A stretch of 64,000 nt of DNA from Shewanella loihica PV-4 (GTDB lineage: Bacteria; Pseudomonadota; Gammaproteobacteria; Enterobacterales; Shewanellaceae): NCBI RefSeq assembly GCF_000016065.1, contig NC_009092.1, forward strand, positions 4,538,595 through 4,602,594, in the 5' to 3' direction. Under the pieces are notes generated by a model that saw only the letters and a program-made list of their open reading frames with translations, made no database searches and was not told the DNA's origin. Made by a program: the position numbers and the translations under genes. The stretch's first letter is position 1, and every line of letters begins with the position of its first letter. Below, one piece after another: positions 29,223 to 41,895 of this stretch.

Positions 29223-29836
29223 AATGGTCGTGCCATTATTTTAATTAAAATAGCCTTAGTCAACTTTATGTTGTGTTACTACAAAGTCACAATTTGATGA
29301 AATTCAACACTTTATTATTGTCATACAATACAAGCGGTTAGATTAAGTCTGGCGAAAATATCCATTATCCCGGCAGACCCTCTAATACACCATTCGGAAA
29401 AACGCGCATGCGCGTTTTCCAAACCTATTAACTAATTTTGGGAAATTTTATGCGCATGATTTTTAATGGTTTTATAAACTTTAGGCTGGATAAACGCGCA
29501 AACTAATGAGTGTAAAAACACTCAAAAGCATCTAAATTTAAATACGACTGTATACCCATACATTGTTAGCCGATTTCTGGTAAGGCCAAACATAGGCAAA
29601 TAGATAAGAATATGTATCGCAGCAGGTGTGGGAATTTTCGGTTGAACTAATGAGCCGAAACACGGAATGGGGCATTAGCGTGTTACTCGTTCCCATCAGC
29701 CCGCACATGGACAGTTTCAGTTCTTTACGCAACTGGTGATTCGCGAGCTGCGTAATAACAGTGAAAGACGCATCTGCTAATCGGCAGTAAACATGTAGAT
29801 AGAAATGAGCCTCGCATTCGCAAGGCTCAATAATAT
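29223..29836. other. Non-coding gap with a perfect 20-bp palindrome
   Basis: No convincing gene. The palindrome AAAACGCGCATGCGCGTTTT lies at 29399-29418, preceded by GGA and followed by CC. A related GCGCATGA stretch occurs about 35 bases later and AAACGCGC about 85 bases later. A 64-codon minus frame at 29538-29732 has no ribosome site and no family match, so it is left uncalled. Confidence 0.4.
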
Positions 29837-30124
29837 TTATTTGTAGTACTGGTGACGTCTTTTCGAATTATGCTTCCAGCACTTAGCAACGTCATATACG
29901 GATGCAGGATAATCATCCCAAGGATTAGCCAGTAATTTTCCTCTAGCCGCTCGCAGTTTGATTGGATAGTCACGATATTCAACTACATGAAGAAAAAAGT
30001 AACTCTTTTCCTGCTTAGTTGAAAAGTGCTTATGAGTCCCACTACGAGCAGAAGGATACACATCCCATAGAAAACACCTATCAGCTTTGATATGGCTTCG
30101 GTACTGTTGCTTTAGTTTTTTCAT
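29837..30124 (-). CDS. Small basic hypothetical protein near the transposon right end
   Basis: 95 residues, rich in Lys, Arg, His and aromatics (YRSHIKADRCFLWDVYPSARS near the start). GGAGG stands 5 bases before the ATG, so it is probably translated. It lies about 215 bp inside the right end, transcribed away from glmS. I do not recognise it. The high charge suggests nucleic-acid binding, which is only a guess. Confidence 0.6.
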   Translation of the reverse strand: MKKLKQQYRSHIKADRCFLWDVYPSARSGTHKHFSTKQEKSYFFLHVVEYRDYPIKLRAARGKLLANPWDDYPASVYDVAKCWKHNSKRRHQYYK

Positions 30125-30306
30125 TTACCCTCCAGGTTTACATTACCTAGAAGGGGTCCTCTGCAAAGTAGTTCATTCGTCCACCTTTATGTCCTGCCTG
30201 CTTTACTTAGTCTAGCAAATTAGCGTTAGAGCCTGAAATTACAACCAAAGCTTATCAATCAAACCATACTTCTTAAAACACATCGGGGCATTTTCGATTT
30301 AGAAAT

Positions 30307-30333
30307 GGCAGCGTATCGACTGCGATCGCTGCC
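30307..30333. other. Hairpin inside the right end
   Basis: GGCAGCG (30307-30313) and CGCTGCC (30327-30333) form a perfect 7-bp GC-rich stem just inside the right-end repeats. Read leftward from glmS it is followed by ATTTCT, so it could be a weak terminator that blocks glmS read-through into the transposon. Confidence 0.4.
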
Positions 30334-30338
30334 ACTTT

Positions 30339-30394
30339 AGTATGATACTTTAATACTCAGTATGAATCTTTATTACTTTGTATGAGACTTTATT
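30339..30394 (+). repeat. Right-end TnsB-binding repeats (three, 20-bp period)
   Basis: AGTATGATACTTTAAT (30339-30354), AGTATGAATCTTTATT (30359-30374) and TGTATGAGACTTTATT (30379-30394), exactly 20 bp apart, end 11 bp before the transposon terminus. Tight tandem packing is the right-end architecture of Tn7, which has four such sites. Here the fourth appears to be the one at 21847. Confidence 0.88.
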
Positions 30395-30405
30395 ACTCTC
30401 TCACA

Positions 30406-30410
30406 TATGG
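30406..30410. repeat. Target-site duplication TATGG, right copy
   Basis: Follows the terminal ACA (30403-30405) and is identical to the pentamer at 9381-9385. It is centred 24 bases beyond the last base of the glmS stop codon, the classical attTn7 position. Confidence 0.9.
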
Positions 30411-30431
30411 GGCTTAGTTTAAGGGCGCAAA

Positions 30432-32261
30432 TTACTCTACCGTCACCGACTTAGCCAGGTTACGCGGCTGATCCACGTCAGTCCCCTTGATCAGGGCGAC
30501 ATGATAAGAGAGCAGCTGTAACGGGATAGTGTAGATGAGCGGCGCCATGTAGTCATCACAGTGTGGCACTGGGATCACCTTCATGGTGTCATCTGACTCG
30601 AACTCGGCGTCCTTGTCGGCAAACACATACATGAGGCCACCACGGGCACGCACCTCTTCGACGTTCGACTTGAGCTTTTCAAGCAGTTCGTTGTTTGGCG
30701 CCACAACGATCACCGGCATATCAGCATCGATCAGTGCCAGCGGACCGTGCTTAAGCTCACCAGATGCATAAGCTTCGGCGTGGATGTAAGAGATCTCCTT
30801 AAGCTTGAGCGCACCTTCCATCGCGATAGGATATTGATCGCCGCGGCCCAGGAACAGAGCGTGATGCTTATCGGCAAAGTCTTCGGCCAACTCGGCGATA
30901 GCATCATCCAGACCCAATGCCTGTTCCACCTTAGCCGGCATAGACTGCAGACTCTGGGTGATCTCGGCCAACATCTCGGGGGACATGCCGTTGTGACGAC
31001 CGACAGCGGCGGTCAACATCAAGAGACCTGCCAGCTGTACGGTAAAGGCCTTGGTTGAAGCTACGCCGATCTCGGCGCCCGCCTTCATCATGTACGCCAT
31101 GTCCGACTCGCGCACCAGAGAAGAACCTGGCGCATTACAGATAGTCAGGGTCGCCTTGTAGCCCATCTCTTTGGCCAGACGCAGCGCGGCCAGGGTATCG
31201 GCGGTTTCGCCCGACTGAGAGATGGTCACCAACAGGCTATTGGGGAACAGGTGCGATTTTCGGTAACGGAACTCAGAGGCGATCTCGACGTTACAGGAAA
31301 CCCCAGCCCAATCCTCAAGCCAGTAACGTGCCGCCATACCCGCGTGATAGCTGGTACCACAGGCGATGATCTGCACGTGTTTGATATCTTTTAGGAACTC
31401 TGCCGCGTTTTCACCGAAGGCAGAATCCAGCACATGGCCACCGGCAATGCGTCCCTCCAGAGTATGAGCGATAGCGCGAGGCTGCTCATAGATCTCCTTG
31501 AGCATATAGTGGCGGTACTCGCCCTTGTCACCCGCATCATGAGTCACTTCTGACTCTTTCACTTCACGCTCGACCGCGTTGCCATCGACATCGAAGATAC
31601 TCACGGTGCGACGGGTTACCTCGGCCACATCTCCCTCTTCGAGGAAGGCAAAAGAGCGAGTCACGGGCAGCAGTGCCAGCTGATCCGAGGCGACGAAGTT
31701 TTCGCCCAGGCCGAAACCTATCACCAGTGGGCTACCTGAGCGGGCGACTATCATGCGCTCGCTGTCACGACGGTCGATAACAACCGTGCCGTAGGCGCCT
31801 TCGAGTTGTTTGACCGTGGCCTGCACAGCGCCAAGCAGAGTGCCATGAGACTTAAGCTCATGGTGTACCAGGTGGCAGATCACTTCGGTATCAGTATCTG
31901 AGTTAAAGGTGTAACCCAGGCCCTTCAGCATGTCGCGTAGCTTGTTGTGGTTTTCGATGATGCCGTTGTGCACCACGGCAATATCACCGCTAGACTGATG
32001 AGGGTGAGCGTTACGCTCACTCGGCTCGCCATGGGTCGCCCAGCGCGTATGTGCGATGCCCGTGCCACCGACAAGTGGTGCCTGCTCTAAGGCACTAGAC
32101 AGCTCTTGCACCTTTCCTACACGGCGAGTGCTTGCCAGTTCATTGTTATGAATCACCGCCACACCGGCAGAGTCATAACCACGATATTCGAGGCGGCGTA
32201 GCCCCTCGAGTAGAATTTCCGCAACATCCCTTTGCGCCACTGCGCCAACGATTCCGCACAT
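30432..32261 (-). CDS. glmS: Glutamine-fructose-6-phosphate aminotransferase GlmS
   Basis: 609 residues. An N-terminal glutaminase domain with catalytic Cys2 ([12 protein letters not shown]) is followed by two SIS sugar isomerase domains ([13 protein letters not shown] at about 348; the second from about 460) and the C-terminal [11 protein letters not shown]. It makes glucosamine-6-phosphate for peptidoglycan and LPS. The last codons are the recognition site of TnsD, and the Tn7-like element sits just beyond the stop. It is probably co-transcribed with the DeoR-type gene 35 bp upstream. Confidence 0.98.
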   Translation of the reverse strand: MCGIVGAVAQRDVAEILLEGLRRLEYRGYDSAGVAVIHNNELASTRRVGKVQELSSALEQAPLVGGTGIAHTRWATHGEPSERNAHPHQSSGDIAVVHNGIIENHNKLRDMLKGLGYTFNSDTDTEVICHLVHHELKSHGTLLGAVQATVKQLEGAYGTVVIDRRDSERMIVARSGSPLVIGFGLGENFVASDQLALLPVTRSFAFLEEGDVAEVTRRTVSIFDVDGNAVEREVKESEVTHDAGDKGEYRHYMLKEIYEQPRAIAHTLEGRIAGGHVLDSAFGENAAEFLKDIKHVQIIACGTSYHAGMAARYWLEDWAGVSCNVEIASEFRYRKSHLFPNSLLVTISQSGETADTLAALRLAKEMGYKATLTICNAPGSSLVRESDMAYMMKAGAEIGVASTKAFTVQLAGLLMLTAAVGRHNGMSPEMLAEITQSLQSMPAKVEQALGLDDAIAELAEDFADKHHALFLGRGDQYPIAMEGALKLKEISYIHAEAYASGELKHGPLALIDADMPVIVVAPNNELLEKLKSNVEEVRARGGLMYVFADKDAEFESDDTMKVIPVPHCDDYMAPLIYTIPLQLLSYHVALIKGTDVDQPRNLAKSVTVE

Positions 32262-32296
32262 AGTTTTTTCCTACTTACTCTTACTAATTTAAAAAT

Positions 32297-33079
32297 TTAC
32301 TTTGAATAGGGCGCGAGGATCACCTCTACACCCTGCTCGATAATCTGTTCTACCGTCTGCTCATCGACTCTATCGTCGGTCACGAGCACGCTTATCTGCT
32401 GCCATGGCAGCTCTAGGTTAGGTATGCGCCTGCCTATCTTGTCTGAATCCACCATGACGATCACCTCACGGGAAACCTCGGCCATCACCTTGCTCAGGCC
32501 GGTCAACTCGTTGAAGGTGGTAGTGCCTCTGGCGAGATCTATCCCATCGGCGCCGATAAACAGCTGATCGAAGTTATAGGAGCGAAGCACCTGTTCGGCC
32601 ACCTGTCCCTGGAAAGATTCTGAATGGGGATCCCAGGTGCCGCCCGTCATCAGTAGCGTCGGCTCGTTTTCCAGCTCGTGTATGGCGTTGGCTAGCTGCA
32701 ACGAGTTGGTCATCACCACTAAGCCGCGCTTGGTATTGAGTTGCTGTACCAGTCCCGAGGTGGTGCTGCCGCTATCTATGATGATGCGGTTATGATCTTT
32801 TATCAGCCTGGCCGCGGCCTCGGCGATAGATAGCTTATTGGGGGCTATCTTAGCGCTGAACTGCTGAGTCACCTCATCGGGGATCGCCACGGCGCCACCG
32901 TAACGACGCAGCAGTAGACCGGTTTTTTCCAGCACTGCCAAGTCTTTACGTATGGTGACCTCTGAGGTCTCGAAACGATTAGCCAGCTCATCGACGCTCA
33001 CCTCGCCAGTCTCATTCAAGACGGCAATAATGCTGTGGCGGCGCTGCTGAGTGTTTCGTTTATTCACAAAGAGTTTCAC
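32297..33079 (-). CDS. DeoR/GlpR-family transcriptional regulator upstream of glmS
   Basis: About 260 residues with an N-terminal winged HTH (VSVDELANRFETSEVTIRKDL, in two overlapping motifs) and a C-terminal sugar-phosphate sensing domain (IIDSGSTTSGL, MTGGTWDP, GADGID). The first codon is GTG; a second in-frame GTG lies four codons later and cannot be excluded. Position immediately upstream of glmS suggests control of amino-sugar synthesis by a sugar phosphate, an inference from context. Confidence 0.85.
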   Translation of the reverse strand: MKLFVNKRNTQQRRHSIIAVLNETGEVSVDELANRFETSEVTIRKDLAVLEKTGLLLRRYGGAVAIPDEVTQQFSAKIAPNKLSIAEAAARLIKDHNRIIIDSGSTTSGLVQQLNTKRGLVVMTNSLQLANAIHELENEPTLLMTGGTWDPHSESFQGQVAEQVLRSYNFDQLFIGADGIDLARGTTTFNELTGLSKVMAEVSREVIVMVDSDKIGRRIPNLELPWQQISVLVTDDRVDEQTVEQIIEQGVEVILAPYSK

Positions 33080-33163
33080 TTAAGTTTCGTTTCGAAAGAT
33101 GAATTATAGTGATTCGAAACTTTTTTACCAGCAATAAAGATTGAAAACCGAGCTAAAAACGCA

Positions 33164-33190
33164 AAAAGCCGCTATCACAGATAGCGGCTT
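33164..33190 (-). terminator. Terminator after the TonB-dependent receptor gene
   Basis: AAAGCCGCTAT / ATAGCGGCTT arms around CACAG. On the minus strand it follows the receptor stop by about 25 bases and ends in a T-run. Confidence 0.7.
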
Positions 33191-33212
33191 AATGAGTGAA
33201 ATGAAATTGAGT

Positions 33213-35351
33213 TTAAAACTTGGCTTGCAGCGCTAAGCCGAAATGACGTCCCTCACCCACGGTAACATCCGTATTGGTACCACCGGCCAGGTAATCGGTA
33301 TCGAACAGGTTCTTCACATTGAGGCGTACGCTGACATCGCTCCCCATCACATCCATGGTATAGGCGGCGCCGATATCGAAGCGCACATAGGCATCCTTGG
33401 TAATGGTGTTATCCGTATTGGCGAAGCGCTCGCCCACATAGATGGCACCAAAGTTAAGTGCTAAGGCCTCTGTCATCTCGTAGCGGGTCCAGATGTTGGC
33501 CGACCACTCGGGTGCGTCTACGGGCGTCTTGCCGTTAAGTCTGTCTTCTTGCGGGCGTTGATACTCGGCATCGAGATACATCATAGATCCAGTCATGAAC
33601 CACTTGTCGCTCAGCTGTCCCTGTGCCCCCATCTCGAAGCCTTTATGACGCTGTTCACCGGATTGAGTGGTGATCGTCTTATCGCCACTGGTCGGGATCA
33701 CCTCAAGATCTTGGGTCACGGTAACATTGGATACCGTAATATCGAAGACAGCGCCGGTTAGCAGCAGACTGCCATCGAACAGCTCCCACTTGGTACCGAC
33801 CTCATACTGCTCGCCATACTCTGGGTCCAGATTCATCTGATCGTTCACATCATCCGGATCATTCACCATCCCCTGTGGCGTGAAGCTCTTAGAGTAATTG
33901 AAGTAGATACTGCCATTCTCTGCCGGCGAGTAGATCACCCCAAACTTAGGCGATACCGCATAGCTGTTGTTGCCCTTACCATCCTTCTTCTGCTCATCGT
34001 AACGTACGCCAGCCAACAACTGCCATTGCTGGTTGATGGTCATTAGATCCTGAATATAGAAGCCATAATGCTTATAGTCGGATTCAGACTTGGTGGTGTC
34101 GCGATGATAATCCAAGTCCGGACGAGGCACAGGCTGCCCCGGCATCACCAGCTGGTTCTTATCTCCCGCCTCCTTTAGCTGGCCATAGTAGTAGTCCAGC
34201 ATATTGGCGCCGATCAACAGCTTGTGCTCGAAGTCACCGGTGCTAAAGTCGCCGGTAAAGTCGATGAAGCCCGTCTTGTGTTGCCAGTCGTCATAACGGT
34301 CGAACGGGCTAATGGTGTAACCATCGGTGAAAGGATCTTCCGAGCCTTTTACTAGGCTAGGTGAAGAATCTAAACGCTGACGATTAAACTGCTGGTCGTT
34401 ATAACCCGCCTTGATCTGCCAATCGTCGCTGAGATGATAGGTTAGCTCGGCGCCCAGGTTTGAGATGGTGTTGTCGGTAAAGGCCCAGGGCTGATCCCAG
34501 ATGATATCTCTGCCACCTATTAACTCACCATCGCTATTTAACCAGCCACCACGGTCTATGCCCGTCTTATCCTGAGTATGGTCATACTTGAGCGACAGCA
34601 TAAGATCGTCGGTGATATCGAACTCCAGATTCAGATAGCCTAACCAGCGATCGCGCTCCTGATTGCTGCCGTCCTGATATTCGCGCCAATATTGAGTGTC
34701 TTGCTTAACCAGCACTGTGCGGTAGCGTATGGTCTGCGCTTCATTCAGGCTGCCACCGGCATCCAGCTGATAACGGGTCGATCCATGCTCGTCGGTGTCG
34801 AAGCCCAGCTCAAACAGGGTGTCATAGGTAGGCTTCTTGGTGACCATGTTGATCAGGCCGCCTGGGCCAGACTGGCCATAGAGCATGCTAGAGGGTCCTT
34901 TTAACACCTCTACCTGTTGCAGGGTCTCGATAGGCTGCACATAGTGAGACCACTGCTGCTGACCATTGATCAGATAACCCGAACCCGATGACAGCTCGAA
35001 ACCGCGGATGTTAAACACCTGACGATTCCACTTCTCGCTGCCGCTGGTGACACTCGAGTCGTTCACCAGTACCTCTGACAGGTTGGTCGCCAACTGCTCG
35101 TCGGTCACAAAGTCGGGGATCACAGCCACAGATTGCGGAGTATCCATAAGATCGATATCGCCACGCATGGCGCCGGAGGCAACGCCCACCTTATAGTCAT
35201 TAAAGGTTCGCCCCGTCACGGTAATACGTTCGATATTAGCCTCAACCAGGCTGTTTTCGGCATCATCGGCCACTGCTGGCGTTGCCGCCAGGGCGGCCAA
35301 CACGGCAAAACCGACAGGAGAATAGTTAAACGAACCTAGCTTAAATGACAT
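33213..35351 (-). CDS. TonB-dependent siderophore receptor
   Basis: About 712 residues. A signal peptide ends near PAVADD and is followed by a plug domain (DTPQSVAVIP, NIRGFELSSG, VEVLKGPSSMLYGQSGPGG) and a 22-strand-type barrel ending in F (GLALQAKF). I chose the ATG at 35351, preceded by GAGG, which gives a proper signal peptide. It imports ferric siderophores across the outer membrane with TonB energy; the hydroxamate-type FhuE/FoxA group is likely but the ligand is not determinable. A possible Fur box lies upstream. Confidence 0.92.
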   Translation of the reverse strand: MSFKLGSFNYSPVGFAVLAALAATPAVADDAENSLVEANIERITVTGRTFNDYKVGVASGAMRGDIDLMDTPQSVAVIPDFVTDEQLATNLSEVLVNDSSVTSGSEKWNRQVFNIRGFELSSGSGYLINGQQQWSHYVQPIETLQQVEVLKGPSSMLYGQSGPGGLINMVTKKPTYDTLFELGFDTDEHGSTRYQLDAGGSLNEAQTIRYRTVLVKQDTQYWREYQDGSNQERDRWLGYLNLEFDITDDLMLSLKYDHTQDKTGIDRGGWLNSDGELIGGRDIIWDQPWAFTDNTISNLGAELTYHLSDDWQIKAGYNDQQFNRQRLDSSPSLVKGSEDPFTDGYTISPFDRYDDWQHKTGFIDFTGDFSTGDFEHKLLIGANMLDYYYGQLKEAGDKNQLVMPGQPVPRPDLDYHRDTTKSESDYKHYGFYIQDLMTINQQWQLLAGVRYDEQKKDGKGNNSYAVSPKFGVIYSPAENGSIYFNYSKSFTPQGMVNDPDDVNDQMNLDPEYGEQYEVGTKWELFDGSLLLTGAVFDITVSNVTVTQDLEVIPTSGDKTITTQSGEQRHKGFEMGAQGQLSDKWFMTGSMMYLDAEYQRPQEDRLNGKTPVDAPEWSANIWTRYEMTEALALNFGAIYVGERFANTDNTITKDAYVRFDIGAAYTMDVMGSDVSVRLNVKNLFDTDYLAGGTNTDVTVGEGRHFGLALQAKF

Positions 35352-35398
35352 GCAAACCTCACCACTAAACAACAAGTAAACGAAAGTTGCGACAAATA

Positions 35399-35419
35399 TA
35401 AATGAGAATTGTTTTTATT
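35399..35419 (-). promoter_or_regulatory. Candidate Fur box of the TonB-dependent receptor
   Basis: AATGAGAATTGTTTTTATT, partly matching the GATAATGATAATCATTATC consensus, about 50 bases upstream of the receptor ATG. The match is imperfect; the function of the gene makes Fur control likely. Confidence 0.5.
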
Positions 35420-35518
35420 TAAGCTTATTTACATCCCTTTACACTGTAGGCCGATCCAGTTCACTAAATTAGCCTTATCAGCAAGAGAATTGGCAGTTAT
35501 GCAATGAAAACTCGCATA

Positions 35519-35545
35519 AAAAAAGCGACCATAGAGGTCGCTTCT
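35519..35545 (-). terminator. Terminator after glmU
   Basis: AAGCGACC (35523-35530) and GGTCGCTT (35536-35543) around ATAGA. On the minus strand it is followed by a T-run and starts about 20 bases after the glmU stop. Confidence 0.7.
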
Positions 35546-35561
35546 TCTTACTTTTGAAAGC

Positions 35562-36926
35562 TTATTTCTTTTGCTTCACAGGACGTGTCCAGCCAGTCAG
35601 ATGACGCTGTTTCACTCGAGTGATCACCAGCTCATCGGCCGCCACATCACGGGTAATGGTTGAGCCCGCACCTAATGTGGCCCCCTTACCTATGGTCACA
35701 GGCGCCACCAGCTGAGTATCGCTGCCCACAAACACGTCGTCTTCGATCACCGTCAGGTGCTTGTTGGCACCATCATAGTTACAGGTAATGGTACCGGCAC
35801 CTATGTTCACCCCAGCGCCCACCTGAGCATCGCCAATATAGGCCAGGTGACCCGCCTTAGAGCCTTCACCCAGTACAGCCTTCTTCATCTCGACGAAGTT
35901 GCCGATATGGGCATCGCGCTTGAGCTCGGCGCCTGGACGCAGGCGGGCGAATGGCCCTGCACTGGCCGCTTCTCCCACAATCGCATTTTCGATAATAGAA
36001 TAAGGTTTAATCTCGGCGTTATCGCCAATCTCACAGTCGATGAGGATGGCGCCGGCGCCGATAGTCACGTTATTGCCTATGGTCACCTTACCCTGGAATA
36101 CTACATTGACGTCGATCATCACGTCCATGCCGACCGTGACTTCGCCGCGCACATCGATGCGGGCGGGGTCACGCAGATTAGCACCTTCGAGCATGAGCTT
36201 CTCGGCGGCGCGCGCCTGATAGGCGCGCTCCAATTGAGCCAGTTGCACGCGATTGTTCGCCCCCTCCACCTCGATGGCAGATTCAGGCTGCGCCGTGGTG
36301 ATGCTCACGCCATCACTATGGGCCATAGCCACGATATCGGTAAGATAATATTCGCCCTGGGCATTATCCGACGACAACTGACCCAACCAGGCCTTTAGCT
36401 GCTTGCCCGGCGCGGCCATGATGCCCGTGTTGATCTCATTGATCTTAAGCTGTTCCTCATTGGCATCCTTCTGCTCGACGATCCCCACTACCTTACCGGC
36501 CTCACGTACGATGCGACCGTAACCGGTTGGATCATGCAGGTTCACGGTAAGAATGGCTAGGCCGTTAGCATCACGTGCCGCCAAAAGGGCTTCCAGTGTC
36601 GAGACCTGGATCAGAGGCACGTCACCGTAGAGGATCAGGACAGTATCATCATCGCCAATATTGTCGTTGGCCTGAGCCACGGCATGACCCGTACCCAACT
36701 GCTCGGCTTGCAATACCCAATTCAGCGCTTGCTCACCCAGACGGGCCTGAAGCTTATCGGCGCCATAACCATAGACTAGCTGAATCGCCTCGCTCCCCAG
36801 TTGATGCGCGGTATCTATCACATGCTGCACCATGCTCTTATGGGCGATGGGATGAAGAACCTTGGGAAGGTCTGAGCGCATGCGAGTCCCTTTGCCTGCG
36901 GCCAAAATAACGACGTTCAGTGCCAT
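35562..36926 (-). CDS. glmU: Bifunctional N-acetylglucosamine-1-phosphate uridyltransferase / glucosamine-1-phosphate acetyltransferase GlmU
   Basis: 454 residues. The N-terminal pyrophosphorylase domain has LAAGKGTRM (8-16), and the C-terminal left-handed beta-helix of hexapeptide repeats runs from about 250 to 430. It completes UDP-N-acetylglucosamine synthesis begun by GlmS. In this genome glmU and glmS are separated by a TonB receptor and a DeoR-type gene. Confidence 0.98.
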   Translation of the reverse strand: MALNVVILAAGKGTRMRSDLPKVLHPIAHKSMVQHVIDTAHQLGSEAIQLVYGYGADKLQARLGEQALNWVLQAEQLGTGHAVAQANDNIGDDDTVLILYGDVPLIQVSTLEALLAARDANGLAILTVNLHDPTGYGRIVREAGKVVGIVEQKDANEEQLKINEINTGIMAAPGKQLKAWLGQLSSDNAQGEYYLTDIVAMAHSDGVSITTAQPESAIEVEGANNRVQLAQLERAYQARAAEKLMLEGANLRDPARIDVRGEVTVGMDVMIDVNVVFQGKVTIGNNVTIGAGAILIDCEIGDNAEIKPYSIIENAIVGEAASAGPFARLRPGAELKRDAHIGNFVEMKKAVLGEGSKAGHLAYIGDAQVGAGVNIGAGTITCNYDGANKHLTVIEDDVFVGSDTQLVAPVTIGKGATLGAGSTITRDVAADELVITRVKQRHLTGWTRPVKQKK

Positions 36927-37037
36927 GGAGATATCCTTGATATGATTACTGCTAATACAGAAAAAAATGCAAATTAAGTGGGCCGATTTTAATAGATTGC
37001 GCCGTCAAAAGCGACACGCGGCGCACCTTTAAAGGCG

Positions 37038-37391
37038 TTAGAAGTTGATCACCTTGTCCGACTGCAGCAGCCAGAGGGCGAGATCGTCCATGGTGGCCTT
37101 CACACATCCCTCGATAGCACTCAGATCATTAAGACCGCGAGCCTGCACGCAGGAGGTGCAATACTTCACCTCGGCGCCCTGGGCCAAGATAATCTCCAGC
37201 ATCTGCTGCAAGTTATAGCCCTCACCCGGTTGCTGCCTGGGTAACACGCCTGTCACGGCATCGGACAAGAGAAACAGCTTAACCTTAGGTGTGGGAATCT
37301 GTTCGTTAAGCTGTATCGCCAGACGTAGGGCGTTAAAGAGTTTCTCTGACCCATAAGGCGCATCGTTGACGACGATTAAGACTTGTTGCAT
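37038..37391 (-). CDS. DsrE-family protein
   Basis: 117 residues of the DsrE/YchN fold. The N-terminal QQVLIVVNDAPYGSEK strand-loop and a C-x-x-C pair (YCTSCVQARG, about 77-80) near the usual sulfur-relay cysteine position are visible. It lies alone between glmU and the atp operon. Its role is unassigned; sulfur transfer is only suggested by family and cysteines. Confidence 0.8.
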   Translation of the reverse strand: MQQVLIVVNDAPYGSEKLFNALRLAIQLNEQIPTPKVKLFLLSDAVTGVLPRQQPGEGYNLQQMLEIILAQGAEVKYCTSCVQARGLNDLSAIEGCVKATMDDLALWLLQSDKVINF

Positions 37392-37505
37392 GGAATATCC
37401 CTTATTAAAAACAAGGGCATCAGCCTATCATTGCCATGAAATTGAAACGCCAGGCTCGATCACGTAAAGGGAGTAGAAAGATAATCGGGGATGGGAAACA
37501 GATAC

Positions 37506-37538
37506 AAAAAAGGCGGTCACCCTAGGGCACCGCCTTTT
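37506..37538 (-). terminator. Terminator of the ATP synthase operon
   Basis: AAAAGGCGGT (37508-37517) and ACCGCCTTTT (37529-37538). On the minus strand it follows the atpC stop by about 17 bases and is followed by T residues. Confidence 0.85.
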
Positions 37539-37555
37539 ATCATCAAACAATAACC

Positions 37556-37984
37556 TTATCTGGCAATGTTCTTCTTGATGGTCTCTACAACGCGCAATTG
37601 AGCGATAGCCTGAGCTAATTCAATCGCTGCAGCGGCATAGTTAAAGTCTGCGCCAGCGTTAGCCATATGGGCTTCTGCACGACGCTTGGCTTCTACGGCT
37701 GCCTGCTCATCAATCTCTTCGGCACGCAATACTACGTCAGCCAATACTGATACTGAGAAAGGTTGCACTTCCAGGATACCACCCGAAAGGTAAAACACTT
37801 CCTCTTTACCATCTTGTTTGACGATGCGCGCCATGCCAGGTTTGATATGCGTAAGCAGAGGGGCGTGACCCGGCATAACGCCTAAATCACCCTCAGCACC
37901 TGAGACTTGTAGGTGTGCTACCAGACCCGAAAAGATGCTGCTTTCTGCGCTTACAATATCAAGTTGTACTGTCATGGCTGCCAT
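37556..37984 (-). CDS. atpC: ATP synthase F1 epsilon subunit AtpC
   Basis: 142 residues: N-terminal beta-sandwich ([29 protein letters not shown]) and C-terminal helical hairpin. It is part of the central stalk and inhibits ATP hydrolysis. AAGGAG stands 5 bases before the ATG used. Last gene of atpIBEFHAGDC. Confidence 0.97.
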   Translation of the reverse strand: MAAMTVQLDIVSAESSIFSGLVAHLQVSGAEGDLGVMPGHAPLLTHIKPGMARIVKQDGKEEVFYLSGGILEVQPFSVSVLADVVLRAEEIDEQAAVEAKRRAEAHMANAGADFNYAAAAIELAQAIAQLRVVETIKKNIAR

Positions 37985-38017
37985 CCGTTCTCCTTAAAAT
38001 ATCAAGCTAACGCCTGA

Positions 38018-40290
<2,273 letters not shown>

Positions 40291-40339
40291 CTTTACTCTC
40301 CAATCTGGACCTGAGGTGCCTTAAGACACCTCCGTGTCT

Positions 40340-41881
40340 TTACCAGGTTTGGGTTTCTACGAACTTGTCGAGGCCAGCCTTCAAACCACCTTCGATATCG
40401 GCATTGTAGTCGCCAGTCTCGTTGATAGTCTTCATTAGGTCAGCATGCTCGCTGTTCATGTAAGAGAGCAAAGAAGCTTCGAAATCACCGATCTTGTTCA
40501 GCTCAACGCCTTTTAGGTAACCTTTTTCAGCTGCGAAAATAGACACAGACTGGTCGGCCACGCTCATTGGCGCGTATTGCTTCTGCTTCATGAGTTCGGT
40601 AACACGCTCACCATGCTCAAGCTGAGCACGAGTTGCATCGTCAAGGTCAGATGCAAACTGAGAGAACGCTGCAAGCTCTCGATACTGTGCAAGTGCAGTA
40701 CGGATACCGCCAGACAGTTTCTTGATGATCTTAGTCTGAGCCGCACCACCAACGCGAGAAACCGAAATACCTGGGTTAACCGCAGGACGTAGGCCTGAGT
40801 TAAACAGGTCAGTTTCAAGGAAGATCTGACCATCGGTAATCGAAATTACGTTGGTCGGTACGAATGCAGATACGTCACCCGCTTGAGTTTCAATAATAGG
40901 CAGTGCAGTCAAAGAACCAGTTTGGCCCTTAACTTCGCCATTAGTGAACTTCTCAACGTACTCAGCGTTAACGCGTGAAGCACGTTCAAGTAGACGAGAG
41001 TGAAGATAGAAAACATCACCTGGGTATGCTTCACGTCCTGGTGGACGCTTCAGTAGCAATGAGATCTGACGGTAAGCAACAGCTTGCTTAGAAAGATCAT
41101 CATATACGATCAGTGCATCTTCACCACGGTCACGGAAGTATTCACCCATTGAACAACCTGAGTACGGAGCCAGGTATTGTAGCGCCGCAGCTTCAGAAGC
41201 TGTTGCCACAACAACCACTGTGTTAGCCAGTGCGCCGTGTTCTTCAAGTTTGCGTACCACGTTAGCAATGGTAGAAGCCTTCTGGCCTACTGCTACGTAT
41301 ACACACTTAATGCCTGAATCTTTTTGGTTGATGATGGCATCGATCGCCAGTGCTGTCTTACCAGTCTGACGGTCACCGATGACCAGCTCACGCTGACCAC
41401 GACCGATTGGGATCATAGAGTCAACGGCTTTATAACCAGTCTGTACTGGCTGATCAACCGACTTACGTTCAATAACGCCTGGTGCGATCACTTCAACAGG
41501 AGAGAAACCATCGTTGTCGATAGGTCCTTTACCGTCGATTGGTTGGCCCAGAGTGTTAACTACGCGGCCAAGTAGACCACGGCCAACAGGCACTTCCAAG
41601 ATACGACCAGTTGTCTTAACTTTTTGGCCTTCTGCCAGATCGGCATAAGGACCCATAACTACGGCACCGACAGAATCACGTTCTAAGTTCAACGCGATCG
41701 CATAACGGTTACCAGGCAGTTCGATCATCTCACCTTGCATTACATCGGCAAGGCCGTGAACGCGAATAATGCCGTCGCTCACTGCAACGATAGTACCTTC
41801 GTTGCGAGCTTCACTAACGACTTCGAACTGCTCGATCCGCTGTTTAATCAGATCGCTGATTTCAGTGGAATTCAGTTGCAT
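40340..41881 (-). CDS. atpA: ATP synthase F1 alpha subunit AtpA
   Basis: 513 residues from the ATG at 41881 (GGAG 7 bases upstream); an in-frame TTG two codons earlier is less likely. Walker A GDRQTGKT (about 169-176) and the signature [20 protein letters not shown] are present. Non-catalytic nucleotide-binding subunit of F1. Confidence 0.98.
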   Translation of the reverse strand: MQLNSTEISDLIKQRIEQFEVVSEARNEGTIVAVSDGIIRVHGLADVMQGEMIELPGNRYAIALNLERDSVGAVVMGPYADLAEGQKVKTTGRILEVPVGRGLLGRVVNTLGQPIDGKGPIDNDGFSPVEVIAPGVIERKSVDQPVQTGYKAVDSMIPIGRGQRELVIGDRQTGKTALAIDAIINQKDSGIKCVYVAVGQKASTIANVVRKLEEHGALANTVVVVATASEAAALQYLAPYSGCSMGEYFRDRGEDALIVYDDLSKQAVAYRQISLLLKRPPGREAYPGDVFYLHSRLLERASRVNAEYVEKFTNGEVKGQTGSLTALPIIETQAGDVSAFVPTNVISITDGQIFLETDLFNSGLRPAVNPGISVSRVGGAAQTKIIKKLSGGIRTALAQYRELAAFSQFASDLDDATRAQLEHGERVTELMKQKQYAPMSVADQSVSIFAAEKGYLKGVELNKIGDFEASLLSYMNSEHADLMKTINETGDYNADIEGGLKAGLDKFVETQTW

Positions 41882-41895
41882 GCTCAAACTCCCAA

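Noticed and set aside
29399..29418. Integron attC or recombination site
   Set aside because: The palindrome is perfect and lacks the RYYYAAC/GTTRRRY arrangement and bulges of attC; no integrase or cassette array is nearby.
29538..29732. 64-codon frame near the transposon right end
   Set aside because: No ribosome site, no domain, and unbalanced composition; probably chance.
31370..31385. CACGTG-containing parS sites elsewhere, such as in glmS
   Set aside because: They share only the central CACGTG and lack the GTTTC/GAAAC arms.
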